Source: Chloroflexota bacterium (GTDB lineage: Bacteria; Chloroflexota; Anaerolineae; Aggregatilineales; Phototrophicaceae). From it: 64,000 bases of DNA. The DNA is taken from positions 1-64,000 of the forward strand of contig JAPOVL010000002.1 in assembly GCA_026708115.1 (NCBI GenBank), in the 5' to 3' direction. The position numbers and the translations under genes are program-made. Positions 17,508 to 26,239 of the stretch are shown here, piece by piece (position 1 is the stretch's first letter; every line of letters begins with the position of its first letter). The notes under the pieces are model-generated. The model did no database searches, had not been told where the DNA came from, and saw only the letters and a program-made list of their open reading frames with translations.

Positions 17508-18008
17508 ATGGCAAGCGATGACAAACTGACGCATCTGGACGCTGATGGCCAGGTCTCAATGGTTGACGTTGGCGCCAAACCCGTAAGCGACCGAATTGCC
17601 ATTGCTTCCGGCAGCGTCGTCATGAAAGCCGAGACCCTGGCAATGATTCGCGACGGCAATCTCAAGAAAGGCGACTTGCTAGGCGCCGCACGCATAGCCG
17701 GTATCATGGGCGCCAAGCGCACGGCTGACCTCATCCCGCTCTGCCATCCCATTGCTCTGGAGAAGATCGCGGTCGATCTGGAATTGGACGGCAGCAACAA
17801 CGCTGTCAACATTGTCGCGACCGTCAAAACCAGTGGGGTGACCGGGGTGGAAATGGAAGCCTTGACCGCCGTTTCCGTGGCGGCCTTGACGATATATGAT
17901 ATGGCAAAGGCGGTCGATCGCGACATGCGCCTGACCAACATTCGCCTGTTGGAGAAACGCGGCGGCGCGCGGGGCGACTTTAGGGTGACTCAGCCGCCCG
18001 GCGTGTAA
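17508..18008 (+). CDS. moaC: cyclic pyranopterin monophosphate synthase
   Basis: Converts the MoaA product into cPMP, the first intermediate of molybdopterin. Clear signatures: [53 protein letters not shown] and [16 protein letters not shown]; the catalytic Lys and the His of CHP are present. ATG 17508 is preferred over GTG 17493 because CAGGAAA (17497-17503) precedes it; it gives 166 residues, the usual size. A dispersed repeat separates it from the moaD-moaE fusion by about 90 bases, so the two may be co-transcribed. moaA is not in the window. Confidence 0.95.
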   Translation: MASDDKLTHLDADGQVSMVDVGAKPVSDRIAIASGSVVMKAETLAMIRDGNLKKGDLLGAARIAGIMGAKRTADLIPLCHPIALEKIAVDLELDGSNNAVNIVATVKTSGVTGVEMEALTAVSVAALTIYDMAKAVDRDMRLTNIRLLEKRGGARGDFRVTQPPGV

Positions 18009-18084
18009 CCGGCAACAAGGTCCCAGGGATGTCGCGCTCCCACAAAATACGAGACCTTCTCGTCGCATGAGCGACGCGGTTTAT
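18009..18084 (+). repeat. dispersed intergenic palindromic element, copy 2
   Basis: Begins right after the moaC stop: CCGGCAACAAGGTCCCA, ATGTCGCGCTC, 16-nt variable spacer, CTTCT, then hairpin CGTCGC-ATGA-GCGACG (18061-18076) and CGGTTTATT. Same layout and spacing as the copy at 21819, inverted relative to 15052 and 48089. It ends about 18 bases before moaDE, so the hairpin would lie in that gene's leader. Confidence 0.85.
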
Positions 18085-18101
18085 TCAATGAGAGGGCAAA
18101 T

Positions 18102-18833
18102 ATGCAGGTAAGAGTGCTCTTCTTTGCCACCTTGCGCGATCTGGTTGGGGCGCGACAACTGACGGTCGAATTGACCGCGGCAAGCAGCACTGTCGCGCAT
18201 TTGCGGCAAGAGTTGATCGCGACTCACCCAGCCATAAGGGAAAACCTGGGCATCGCGCTTGCCGCCGTCAACGAAGAATTCGCATTTGACAAGGATACCA
18301 TCCAGGATGGCGATGAGGTGGCGTTTTTCCCGCCCGTCAGCGGTGGATCCGTTGAGACCCTGGAAGGCCCGGAGATTTTCCGCCTCCCCGATCAAGCGAT
18401 TGACCACGACGAGATTATCGCGGCGATTACCACAGCGCGCACGGGCGCGGCCTGTATGTTCACTGGCCTGGTCCGCGGTCAAACCGAAAAAGATGGCCAT
18501 CTTCCACGAACCGAGTCGCTGGAATACGAAGCATACCGGCCGATGGCGCTGGCAAAGATGAAACAAGTCGCGCAAGAGATCCGCGACCAATGGCATAAAG
18601 TTGAAGGTATCGCTATCGTCCAGCGGATCGGCAAACTGAAAGTCGGCGAAAACACGGTCCTCATCGCCTGCTCAGCGCCACACCGTGACGACGGCTGCTT
18701 CGAAGCCGCTCGCTACGGCATTGACCGCCTTAAGGAGATCGTCCCGGTGTGGAAAAAGGAAATCGGCGCGGACGGGCAGGCCTGGGTCGAAGGCAGCTAT
18801 CGGCCAAAGATCGAAGATCAATCGGGTTCATAA
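18102..18833 (+). CDS. fused molybdopterin synthase MoaD-MoaE
   Basis: One 243-residue chain holds both subunits of molybdopterin synthase. Residues 1-82 are MoaD (ubiquitin-like: MQVRVLFFATLRDLVGARQL) ending in FFPPVSGG; residues about 95-235 are MoaE (CMFTGLVRGQT, SLEYEAYRPMALAKM, RIGKLKVGENTVLIA, PVWKKEI). MoaD must normally expose its C-terminal Gly-Gly for thiocarboxylation; here Gly81-Gly82 is followed by Ser83. I recall that the fused Mycobacterium tuberculosis MoaX is cleaved at the same Gly-Ser junction, so processing is expected. Starts with ATG, 18 bases after the dispersed repeat. Confidence 0.93.
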   Translation: MQVRVLFFATLRDLVGARQLTVELTAASSTVAHLRQELIATHPAIRENLGIALAAVNEEFAFDKDTIQDGDEVAFFPPVSGGSVETLEGPEIFRLPDQAIDHDEIIAAITTARTGAACMFTGLVRGQTEKDGHLPRTESLEYEAYRPMALAKMKQVAQEIRDQWHKVEGIAIVQRIGKLKVGENTVLIACSAPHRDDGCFEAARYGIDRLKEIVPVWKKEIGADGQAWVEGSYRPKIEDQSGS

Positions 18834-18918
18834 ACCGAAATGCATCCGCAAGCTGCGCTACAAAGGCACATCAAACAGGACGTTCCCGCCAGCACAGTTG
18901 CGGCGGCAAAGTAGAATC

Positions 18919-19668
18919 ATGTCAATGTCTGACAACAACATGAGTAGTTTTCAGGACATCCTTGGTGTCCGATTCCGTGATCCGGATCTGCTGACCCAAG
19001 CATTGACCCATCGTTCATTCGTCAACGAATACAAAGATAAAGACAGCTCTGTCCGCGATAACGAACGGTTGGAGTTTCTCGGCGACTCCGTGCTCGACAT
19101 CATAGTCGCCGACATGCTGTTTCAAAAGTACCCCGACGTCTCCGAAGGTGAGTTGACCCAATTGCGCGCTGCCCTCGTGAGGACGGAATCGCTGGCGCAG
19201 ATTGGCACGCAATTCCAACTTGGGCAGTTCCTGCGTATCGGACATGGCGAGGAAATCACCGGCGGACGTCAGCGAATCACCATCTTGTGTCGCGCCTTCG
19301 AAGCCGTCATTGGCGCCATGTACCTCGACAGCGGAATGGAAACCGTCAAGAGCTTTGTCATCCCCTGCTTGCTGGAATTGCTCGACTACGTGATTGAAAA
19401 CAATCTGCACCTTGACGCCCGCAGTGAATTGCAGGAGCAGATTCAAGCGCGGCTGCGCATCGCGCCCAGTTACCGGCTGGCCGGCGCGCAGGGGCCGGAT
19501 CACGCCCGCGAATTCTGCGTTGAAGTCTCGATCGGCGAAAGCATTATCGGTAGCGGGAGTGGCGCAAGTAAACGCGCCGCGGCCCAAGACGCCGCGCGCG
19601 CCGCGCTGCAGCAACTGGAAGCTTTTGGACTGCCAGAGTTGAACGAATCGGAAGATCAGTTGGAGTAG
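18919..19668 (+). CDS. rnc: ribonuclease III
   Basis: Double-strand-specific endoribonuclease for rRNA and mRNA processing. The catalytic signature NERLEFLGDSVLDIIVAD is intact, and EAVIGAMYLDSGM supplies the second metal-site Asp/Glu set. The C-terminal dsRBD runs from about residue 165 (DARSELQEQIQARLRIAPSY) to GSGSGASKRAAAQDAARAAL. ATG 18919 gives 249 residues, a normal length; ATG 18925 is an equal alternative. Longer in-frame sequence upstream only shadows moaDE. The stop lies one base from the stop of the convergent helicase gene, with no room for a terminator. Confidence 0.95.
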   Translation: MSMSDNNMSSFQDILGVRFRDPDLLTQALTHRSFVNEYKDKDSSVRDNERLEFLGDSVLDIIVADMLFQKYPDVSEGELTQLRAALVRTESLAQIGTQFQLGQFLRIGHGEEITGGRQRITILCRAFEAVIGAMYLDSGMETVKSFVIPCLLELLDYVIENNLHLDARSELQEQIQARLRIAPSYRLAGAQGPDHAREFCVEVSIGESIIGSGSGASKRAAAQDAARAALQQLEAFGLPELNESEDQLE

Positions 19669-19669
19669 C

Positions 19670-21787
19670 CTAACGCCGCCGGCGCCGAAAGCACTTCTCG
19701 CAGATGCGATAGCGGTGGCGGGATGGCAAAGTTGCGCCACAAGACCTGCAGCGTCTGGCCATATCCAGATTCCTGAGTAATGCCTCATCAATCGAAAGCG
19801 ACCATTCGCGCCGCTCTTCCCGCACTTGCGGGTGCGCCTCGCAGTATTGACTGAATTCCCTGCGGCGCGACAACCACAAATAGATATCGGCGCAGGCGAT
19901 CGCCAGTTCTGTCGATTCCAGATCCGCCGAGTTGAGGAGCGGCGATGGCGCCTCCGGCGGCAAGGGAATTTGATAGCCCTCGAGGATCATGTGAGCGCAA
20001 TCAAGCCAGTAAACTCGCGTGGTCTTGCGCGCCGGCGCATTGACTAGCTGCAAAGCATTTGCCAAGCCCAACCTTTCGATTTCATCGTCGGCAAGCATTT
20101 TTGCCAATTCAATTCGCTCGAGCAAATCAGCCGTCGTGATGACCGCGCGCAACTCTTTCGGGATCGACTCCAGCGCCGCCCATTGCCCCAATTGCTCCGC
20201 CAGATTTCCCGGGATCATTCGCAGATCGTCTACCGTCGGCGCCACACGAGCAAATGTCAGCGTCGGTGGCTCCTGCTCATAGAGTTCGCGTATCGTCTGC
20301 AATTGCTGCTTGCTGGTCGCGCTGATGAGCCCGGTTCTGGACAGGCCATAGCGTCCGGCGCGACCGCCGATCTGCTGCACCTCGCTCGGATACAAGACGC
20401 GATCGTTCTTGCCGTCGAACTTCTCCGTGTCATAAAAACAGACTACATCCGCCGGCAGATTCAGGCCCATGCCCACAGCGTCAGTCGCGACGCAAATCTC
20501 GGTTTCGCCTTCTGCAAAGCGATCCGCCTGCCGCCGTCGCACCTCGGGCGGCAAACTGCCATAGACCACCGAGACCGCCCGCCCCAGCCTCTCCAGCTTC
20601 ATTTTCAATTCCAGCACAGCTTGACGAGAGAACGCTACCAATATCGTATAGGGTGGTAAAGACTCCAGAGTATGATGCTTTTCGGAAACTGCGATCGGCG
20701 CCAGCCGCTGATGCTCAACGACCTCGCAGGGGATTTCCGCCGCGGCAGCCAACACTTCTATCAAGCCTCGCGCAGTCGGCGGTCCGATGATGTGCATTTC
20801 CGGCGCAGCCGATTCCATCATCGCGCGCGTCCAGGCCCAGCCGCGGTCGGCGTCTGCGAGCATCTGCGCTTCGTCCACGATGACACAATCGCCACTGTTG
20901 GCGGGATTGAACATTTCGATGGTCGCGGCCGTGAGCTTGGCGCCCTCTACCGGGATATATTCCTCCCCGGTCAGCAAACTGCAAGCCACGCCCTCTCCGT
21001 TGAGGCGGTCAAAGATCTCATAAGCCAGCAAGCGCAAAGGCGCGAGGTACCAGCCAGATCCCGCATCCTTCAGCGCCTCCAGGGCGTCATGGGTCTTTCC
21101 GCTATTGGGCGCGCCAATATGCAAATAGATTTGCTGTTGATCGCGATAGGGATAACGCCACTTGGGAAAGGCGTCGATCAGACGGTTGCGCAACTTGCTC
21201 TGCGCGTCTCGCCTCTTGCGACTTCGACTGCGTTTGCCCCGCCGTCGCCGGCGTCGCTCGCGAACCGGCGACTCTTCGTCGTCCCCCGCTATCTCGCGGA
21301 ATTCGGCATAAGTCTCGGGCAAAGTCCATAAACCGCGCACATCGCGCCATATAATGCGCTTGCCCGGAATGCCCGCCTGCTGCAGCCAGGCCTTCATCGT
21401 TTCTTGGTCGATCGACAGAGCCGATTTCAAATCTTGCGGACGCAAGCGCTCGTAACCCGCGATCATCTCGCACAAGTCGAGATCGTCCGCGGTCGGGCGC
21501 AAGGTGAAAACTGGAAAACGCAAGGTGCCGCGTGGATCCAGAAAGCTATCAAGAGCCAGTTCTCTGGCTGCCTGTTTCAAAGTTGAAGGCTTGACACCGA
21601 TCAAGTGCGCCGCTTCGTTAAGCGTGTAGCTGCGCGCGGCAACTTGCGATTCCGCAGTTTCCGCGTCTCCAGTCTGCGCATCTCGAAGCGCGTCCCCGCA
21701 CAGTTCAAGTACACTGAGCCAGGCCTCGCTATCGTTCGCCGTCGTCTGCTGCAGGTCATCCAGGACCTGCTCCGCGCTAGTTGTCAA
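19670..21787 (-). CDS. Suv3-like DExH RNA helicase with N-terminal HTH and C-terminal zinc ribbon
   Basis: A 705-residue superfamily 2 helicase resembling mitochondrial SUV3. Motifs: Walker A HIGAPNSGKT (about residue 228), GWYLAPLRLLAYEIFDRL, LLTGEE, VIVDEAQM (DEAQ box), GWAWTRAMM, AVGMGLNLP and QQIGGRAGRYG (motif VI). Residues about 52-75 form a helix-turn-helix (YTLNEAAHLIGVKPSTLKQA), followed by an Arg/Ser-rich basic linker (about 175-195). The tail has two Cys pairs (CRSC...CEKC) and ends in five arginines. Role by analogy: RNA unwinding in decay or surveillance. It follows the HNH gene on the same strand, with a dispersed repeat between. Confidence 0.85.
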   Translation of the reverse strand: MTTSAEQVLDDLQQTTANDSEAWLSVLELCGDALRDAQTGDAETAESQVAARSYTLNEAAHLIGVKPSTLKQAARELALDSFLDPRGTLRFPVFTLRPTADDLDLCEMIAGYERLRPQDLKSALSIDQETMKAWLQQAGIPGKRIIWRDVRGLWTLPETYAEFREIAGDDEESPVRERRRRRRGKRSRSRKRRDAQSKLRNRLIDAFPKWRYPYRDQQQIYLHIGAPNSGKTHDALEALKDAGSGWYLAPLRLLAYEIFDRLNGEGVACSLLTGEEYIPVEGAKLTAATIEMFNPANSGDCVIVDEAQMLADADRGWAWTRAMMESAAPEMHIIGPPTARGLIEVLAAAAEIPCEVVEHQRLAPIAVSEKHHTLESLPPYTILVAFSRQAVLELKMKLERLGRAVSVVYGSLPPEVRRRQADRFAEGETEICVATDAVGMGLNLPADVVCFYDTEKFDGKNDRVLYPSEVQQIGGRAGRYGLSRTGLISATSKQQLQTIRELYEQEPPTLTFARVAPTVDDLRMIPGNLAEQLGQWAALESIPKELRAVITTADLLERIELAKMLADDEIERLGLANALQLVNAPARKTTRVYWLDCAHMILEGYQIPLPPEAPSPLLNSADLESTELAIACADIYLWLSRRREFSQYCEAHPQVREERREWSLSIDEALLRNLDMARRCRSCGATLPSRHRYRICEKCFRRRRR

Positions 21788-21818
21788 TGTGACTCTCCCA
21801 ACTCCGCTCGGCGCATAG

Positions 21819-21891
21819 CCGGCGCAAAGGTCCCAATAATGTCGCGCTCAGGCAAAGTAGTAAGTCTTCTCGTCGCATGAGCGACGCGGTT
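21819..21891 (+). repeat. dispersed intergenic palindromic element, copy 3
   Basis: CCGGCGCAAAGGTCCCA, ATGTCGCGCTC, 16-nt spacer, CTTCT, hairpin CGTCGC-ATGA-GCGACG (21871-21886), CGGTT. Outside the spacer it closely matches the copy at 18009. It fills most of the gap between the HNH gene and the helicase gene. Confidence 0.85.
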
Positions 21892-21924
21892 GACGTAAAC
21901 AGGTCAACTTCGGCAAAACGCTAA

Positions 21925-22404
21925 CTAGTCTGTCCAGATGTACTGGGCAACAGGGGATAGATCATCTTCTACGTCGATTGAACTGTCCTTGGCCGTGGCC
22001 GGCGTCTTGCCAAACATGGCCATTTGCCGGCCTGCGTCGACGCCGCAACTCTCCAAAAGCATAGCAACGAGCTTGGTCTTCACACCCGACTCGCTATAAA
22101 CTTCTGCCGCGAACTGCGCCGGGGACTTTCTCGCCTTGCGCCGATTACAGGGCGCGCAGGCGACTCCCAAATTGCCGGGCTCGTTGCTGCCGCCACGCTT
22201 CAAGCTGACTATATGATCCAACTCGAAGCCAGCGCCCACTAGATCAGCGCCGCACCATTCGCAGCGCCCGGCGGATTCAAGTATGCGATCCCGCAAGAGC
22301 GTAGCGTCCAATCTTCCCTTGGCGCCGACGCCCTTGGCGCGAGCATTAAGCCAGACCGCATATTGCGCCAGCGCCTGACCGTCTAGTTTATCCTGATACT
22401 TCAT
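21925..22404 (-). CDS. HNH endonuclease
   Basis: A 159-residue protein with a compact HNH module: CEWCGADL (first zinc pair), GFELDHIVSLKRGGSN (His-containing strand with the metal-binding His), NLGVACAPCNRRKARKSP (Asn and second zinc pair). An N-terminal helical part (about residues 1-45) and a C-terminal tail without known domain flank it. The ATG overlaps the FHA regulator's stop by four bases, so it is co-translated with that gene. Target unknown; it could be a host nuclease or a defence component. No methylase or toxin-antitoxin partner is adjacent. Confidence 0.88.
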   Translation of the reverse strand: MKYQDKLDGQALAQYAVWLNARAKGVGAKGRLDATLLRDRILESAGRCEWCGADLVGAGFELDHIVSLKRGGSNEPGNLGVACAPCNRRKARKSPAQFAAEVYSESGVKTKLVAMLLESCGVDAGRQMAMFGKTPATAKDSSIDVEDDLSPVAQYIWTD

Positions 22405-23096
22405 TCACTGACTTCGATTCGCGGATTATCAAGGCGGAAGCCATGTCCTCGCACTGTCACAACGTATTGATGATCTTCATCAATCTCGGCTAAACGGTCT
22501 CGCAACCTGCGAACCAAGGCATCAATCGCCTGTTCGCTGACTCCGGCGCCCATGGCTTCCGGCCAAACCGCTTCAACCACCTCGTTTCGCGTACACACCC
22601 CGCCCTGGCTGGCAAAGAGAATCTCCAGCAGGCGATACTGCGGCAGGCTCAAAGGCGGATCAAGCGCGTGCTCGCCTATATAGACTTGGCGCGATTCGGG
22701 ATCCAGCCGCATGCGCGTACCTGTCATCGCCGCAGACGGAATCACCTCGGGCAACGAGCGCGTTGTAGTTGGCGCAGTTGCGCCCGAACCAACGAAGCGC
22801 AGCCGAATATCCTTGGCGATACGAATCTCGTCGCCATCTTCCAGCTCGCGCGCGCCCAGCAAACGATAACCGTTCACCCATGTGCCGTTTTTGCTATTGT
22901 TATCCTCTATCAAACACGATCCGCCCCGCAGGCGAAACGTCAAATGCTGGCGCGAGATCTGGCGCACAGGAATGACGATATCACAGACATCCTCACGTCC
23001 CAAGGTCATTACTTCACGGTTCAGCACCCAATGTTGGTTAGAGAGCGAACCGTCAAGCCAAACAATGACCGGGAATTCATCGGAGTCCCGAGACAT
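22401..23096 (-). CDS. FHA-domain / winged-helix (OmpR-type) regulator
   Basis: A 231-residue cytoplasmic protein. Residues about 25-95 are an FHA domain (MTLGREDVCDIVIP, ISRQHLTFRLRGG, NNSKNGTWVNG), which reads phosphothreonine. After a linker, residues about 135-225 are a Trans_reg_C winged helix (LSLPQYRLLEILFASQGGV, SEQAIDALVRRLRDRL, YVVTVRGHGFRL). There is no receiver domain, so a Ser/Thr kinase probably feeds it. Start set at ATG 23096, where GGAAAGGG lies 9-16 bases upstream; the longer reading has no ribosome site. It is divergent from ftsY and overlaps the HNH gene by four bases. Confidence 0.88.
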   Translation of the reverse strand: MSRDSDEFPVIVWLDGSLSNQHWVLNREVMTLGREDVCDIVIPVRQISRQHLTFRLRGGSCLIEDNNSKNGTWVNGYRLLGARELEDGDEIRIAKDIRLRFVGSGATAPTTTRSLPEVIPSAAMTGTRMRLDPESRQVYIGEHALDPPLSLPQYRLLEILFASQGGVCTRNEVVEAVWPEAMGAGVSEQAIDALVRRLRDRLAEIDEDHQYVVTVRGHGFRLDNPRIEVSE

Positions 23097-23261
23097 GATT
23101 GCGCTACCCTTTCCACGACTTACAAAGCTGCAAATTCCCAACCCGCTGCATGGCTTCATTATACAGTATTATTTCTGACGCCACGACCATCCATTGTCCC
23201 ATTTTCCCGCCACAGGTATAATCCAGCGCTAGCTATCGCGACTTCACGGGGGAAACTGATT

Positions 23262-24179
23262 TTGGGCATTTTTCGTCGCGGACTCTCAAAGACGCGCCAG
23301 TCCTTTTTTGGGCGCATTTCCCAGATTCTCGGCAACACCGAAATTGACGACGATACCTGGGACGAGATCGAAACGCTGCTGATACAGGCCGATTGCGGAT
23401 TCGACACAACTGTAAAGGTTATTGACAATTTGCAGGATCGCGTGCGCGCGGAAGGCATCACCCGCAGCGACCAACTACAGGACGCTCTGAAAGAGACGCT
23501 TGGTGATCTCTTGCAGTTTCCGCCAGCCATGGATATCTCCGGCCGCGACTTGTCGATCATTCTTGTGGTCGGTGTCAATGGCTCGGGCAAGACCACGTCG
23601 ATCGCCAAGCTGGCGCACCGTCTCAAGAATCTCTCCAAGCGCAAGGTGATAATCGCGGCCGGCGATACCTTTCGCGCCGCCGCCATCGAGCAGTTGCAGA
23701 CCTGGGGCCAACGCGTCGATGTGCCGGTAATCGCCAACCGTGCCGGCTCCGATCCCGGCGCGGTCGTCTACGACGCGACCGCCGCCGCCAAAGCGCGCGG
23801 TTTCGAGATCCTGCTGGTCGATACTGCTGGGCGCCTGCAAAACAACTACAATCTGATGCGCGAGTTGACTAAGATTAGCGAAGTATCCGGCAACGTGGTC
23901 CCGGGCGCGCCCCACGAAGTGCTTTTGGTGCTGGACGGCACGACCGGCCAAAACGCCATTGAACAGGCGAAACGATTCCAGGAAGCCTCCGGCGTGACCG
24001 GTGTCATCGTCACCAAACTGGACAGCACCGCCAAGGGTGGCATGGTCTTTTCCATCTTCAACGATCTGCAATTGCCGGTCCATTACCTGGGACTCGGTGA
24101 AGGAATCCACGATCTGGTGCTATTCACGCCCGAGTTTTTCGTCGACAGCCTCTTTGACGACGATGACGAAGAGAGCTGA
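23262..24179 (+). CDS. ftsY: signal recognition particle receptor FtsY
   Basis: SRP receptor GTPase targeting ribosomes to the membrane. NG domain only: N-domain helices (residues 1-95), then G1 VGVNGSGKTTSIAKLA, DTFRAAAIEQL, DTAGRLQNN, TKLDSTAKGG and the C-terminal LGLGEGIHDL. Start is TTG 23262, with CGGGGGAAA 8-14 bases upstream. This gives 305 residues, the size of receptors lacking the acidic A domain of E. coli FtsY; membrane association would rely on the N-terminal amphipathic helix. An acidic DDDDEE tail ends the protein. The next gene begins 6 bases downstream. Confidence 0.96.
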   Translation: MGIFRRGLSKTRQSFFGRISQILGNTEIDDDTWDEIETLLIQADCGFDTTVKVIDNLQDRVRAEGITRSDQLQDALKETLGDLLQFPPAMDISGRDLSIILVVGVNGSGKTTSIAKLAHRLKNLSKRKVIIAAGDTFRAAAIEQLQTWGQRVDVPVIANRAGSDPGAVVYDATAAAKARGFEILLVDTAGRLQNNYNLMRELTKISEVSGNVVPGAPHEVLLVLDGTTGQNAIEQAKRFQEASGVTGVIVTKLDSTAKGGMVFSIFNDLQLPVHYLGLGEGIHDLVLFTPEFFVDSLFDDDDEES

Positions 24180-24185
24180 CCGGTT

Positions 24186-24974
24186 TTGCAGCGGATCACC
24201 AGCCTACACAATAGCAAGGTCAAGCTGGTCCATCGACTGCGAAACAAACGCGGACGGCAAAGCGAATCCCGCTTCCTAGTCGAGTACCAGCGCGACCTTC
24301 AGCGCGCCCTCCTGGGGGGTTACGAGCTTGATTTCCTCATGATCTGTCCCGCGCTCTTGGAAAGCCAGGTTTTGGACATTGGATCGGCACAAGATGCCAT
24401 CGAGGTCACACCGCAGATTCTGAAACGTCTCACTTATCGAGAGCGCCCTAGCGGCTTTCTCGCCGTTATGAAGGCGAAGTCCGCCAAAGTCCTGCGGGAC
24501 CTGGAGAAGTCGATAATTGATTCAGCCATACTATTGGTGGGCCCGCGCAAACCGGGCAATGTCGGCGCGCTGCTGCGCACGGGCAATGCGGCCGGTATCG
24601 ACGCGATGCTACTGGTTGATTGCGCGCTCGACCTTTATAATCCCAACATCATCCGAAACAGCGCCGGGGCCTGTTTCTGCGACAAGATCTACCAGCTAAG
24701 CAGCGCGGAAGCCATCACCTATTTCAGAGACCGAGGTTTCCAACTGATCGCCGCGGACGGACGAGGTGAAACCAGCTTATTTGACCTGGACCTCCGTCAA
24801 AAGACTGCAATCGCCTTGGGACCAGAAGATGCCGGACTAGACGCCCGCTGGCTGGGCATCTGCGATCGACGGGTTCGAATCCCGATGACTGGCATCCTTG
24901 CCGATTCGCTCAACCTGTCGGTCAGCGGCGCGATTTTCATGTACGAGATTTTGCGGCAGCGGCAAACTGAATGA
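24186..24974 (+). CDS. TrmH/SpoU family RNA 2'-O-methyltransferase
   Basis: A 262-residue SPOUT methyltransferase for rRNA or tRNA. The N-terminal substrate-binding part (ITSLHNSKVKLVHRLRNKRG, SRFLVEYQRDLQRAL) matches the L30e-like domain. Knot motifs follow: VGPRKPGNVGALLRTGNAAG (motif 1), NPNIIRNSAGA, ALGPEDAGL (motif 2) and IPMTGILADSLNLSVSGAI (motif 3). Starts with TTG 6 bases after ftsY, likely co-transcribed. Which nucleotide it modifies cannot be assigned; in B. subtilis and relatives, similar proteins are annotated YsgA or RlmB-like. Confidence 0.9.
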   Translation: MQRITSLHNSKVKLVHRLRNKRGRQSESRFLVEYQRDLQRALLGGYELDFLMICPALLESQVLDIGSAQDAIEVTPQILKRLTYRERPSGFLAVMKAKSAKVLRDLEKSIIDSAILLVGPRKPGNVGALLRTGNAAGIDAMLLVDCALDLYNPNIIRNSAGACFCDKIYQLSSAEAITYFRDRGFQLIAADGRGETSLFDLDLRQKTAIALGPEDAGLDARWLGICDRRVRIPMTGILADSLNLSVSGAIFMYEILRQRQTE

Positions 24975-25016
24975 GGAAGCGGCGAAGCCAGGAACCAGCG
25001 ACAATATGAGAGCCAT

Positions 25017-26102
25017 ATGGAAAACCTGATCAGCACACTGCGCGAACTCAAGGCTCAGATTGACGAATTGATGGCGAGAATCGATGTCGCCGGCAAGGCG
25101 CGGCTGGCGGACGAACTGGAGTCAACCGCCAGCGATAGCCAGTTCTGGAACGATCCCGAGGCCGCGCAAAAGACCATGCGGCAATTGTCGAGACTGAAAG
25201 CGGCGGTGGACACATGGCAGTCCCTCTCTCAGCGCATCAACGACGCCATCGAGCTAGCGGAGATCGCAGATGATGACATGCTCGCGGATATGGAACAAGA
25301 GACGGCCGCGCTGTCAGGCTTGGTCGAGACCATGGCCTTGGGCGCCATGCTTTCCGGCGATTACGATAGCGAAGACGCCATATTTGCCATTCATGCCGGC
25401 GCCGGCGGTGTGGATGCCCAGGATTGGGCGGAAATGCTGGAACGAATGTACCTGCGCTGGATGGAGCAAAATGGCTATAAAGCCGAGATCCTCGAGCGCA
25501 GTGGTGGAGAAGAAGCCGGTATCAAGAGCGTCACCGTCAGCGTTAAAGGTGACAACGCCTTTGGCTATTTGCAGAGCGAGGAGGGCGTCCATCGCCTGGT
25601 CCGCCTCAGCCCCTTTGATAGCGCCAGGCGTCGTCACACCTCCTTCGCCAAGGTTGAACTGTGGCCAGACATCCATTCTGACATCGAAATAGAAATAGCA
25701 GATCGGGACATCCGAATTGATACCTATCGCGCCAGCGGCGCCGGCGGCCAGCACGTCCAGAAGAATGATACCGCCGTGCGCATCACCCACCTGCCGACTG
25801 GCATCGTCGTTCAGTGTCAAAACCAGCGCAGCCAAGCGCAGAATCGCGATCGGGCAATGCAAATCCTGCGCGCGCGCCTCTTCGAAATGGAGCGCGCCAA
25901 ACAAGAGGCGGAAATGGCAGTGCTAAAAGGCGAAAATGTGGACGCAGGATGGGGCAATCAGATTCGCTCCTATGTCTTGCACCCCTATCAGATGGTTAAA
26001 GATCACCGCACGAATGTCGAAATCGGCAATACAACCGCCGTGCTCGACGGGCGGCTGGGCGAGTTCATCGAGGCCTATCTGCGGCACAAAATCAGCGGCT
26101 AG
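25017..26102 (+). CDS. prfB: peptide chain release factor 2
   Basis: Recognises UGA and UAA stop codons. The anticodon-like tripeptide SPF is in VRLSPFDSARRRHTSFA (RF1 would have PxT). The GGQ catalytic loop is RASGAGGQHVQKND. 361 residues match the family. The frame is continuous from the ATG: the CTTTGA-type programmed +1 frameshift near codon 25, used by many bacteria for autoregulation, is absent. It follows the TrmH-type gene by 42 bases. Confidence 0.97.
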   Translation: MENLISTLRELKAQIDELMARIDVAGKARLADELESTASDSQFWNDPEAAQKTMRQLSRLKAAVDTWQSLSQRINDAIELAEIADDDMLADMEQETAALSGLVETMALGAMLSGDYDSEDAIFAIHAGAGGVDAQDWAEMLERMYLRWMEQNGYKAEILERSGGEEAGIKSVTVSVKGDNAFGYLQSEEGVHRLVRLSPFDSARRRHTSFAKVELWPDIHSDIEIEIADRDIRIDTYRASGAGGQHVQKNDTAVRITHLPTGIVVQCQNQRSQAQNRDRAMQILRARLFEMERAKQEAEMAVLKGENVDAGWGNQIRSYVLHPYQMVKDHRTNVEIGNTTAVLDGRLGEFIEAYLRHKISG

Positions 26103-26239
26103 CGACCAGGTCTTGCGGCCGCCATCCGCCGCAGAAACACTTAAGCCACGACTGTCCGCGAATCGCCGCTTAATATCGCGACATTTTCAGCAGAATATGT
26201 TACGCTAGGCACAAGTCCTAACGCGAAAGTGGACGCCAC

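Noticed and set aside
24871..24883. GGGTTCGAATCCC, identical to a tRNA T-arm
   Set aside because: It lies inside the TrmH-type methyltransferase gene, encoding a conserved segment, and there is no acceptor stem, anticodon arm or D-arm at the right distances.
25017..25110. Expected programmed frameshift in prfB
   Set aside because: No in-frame stop and no CTTTGA slip site exist near codon 25; the frame is continuous.
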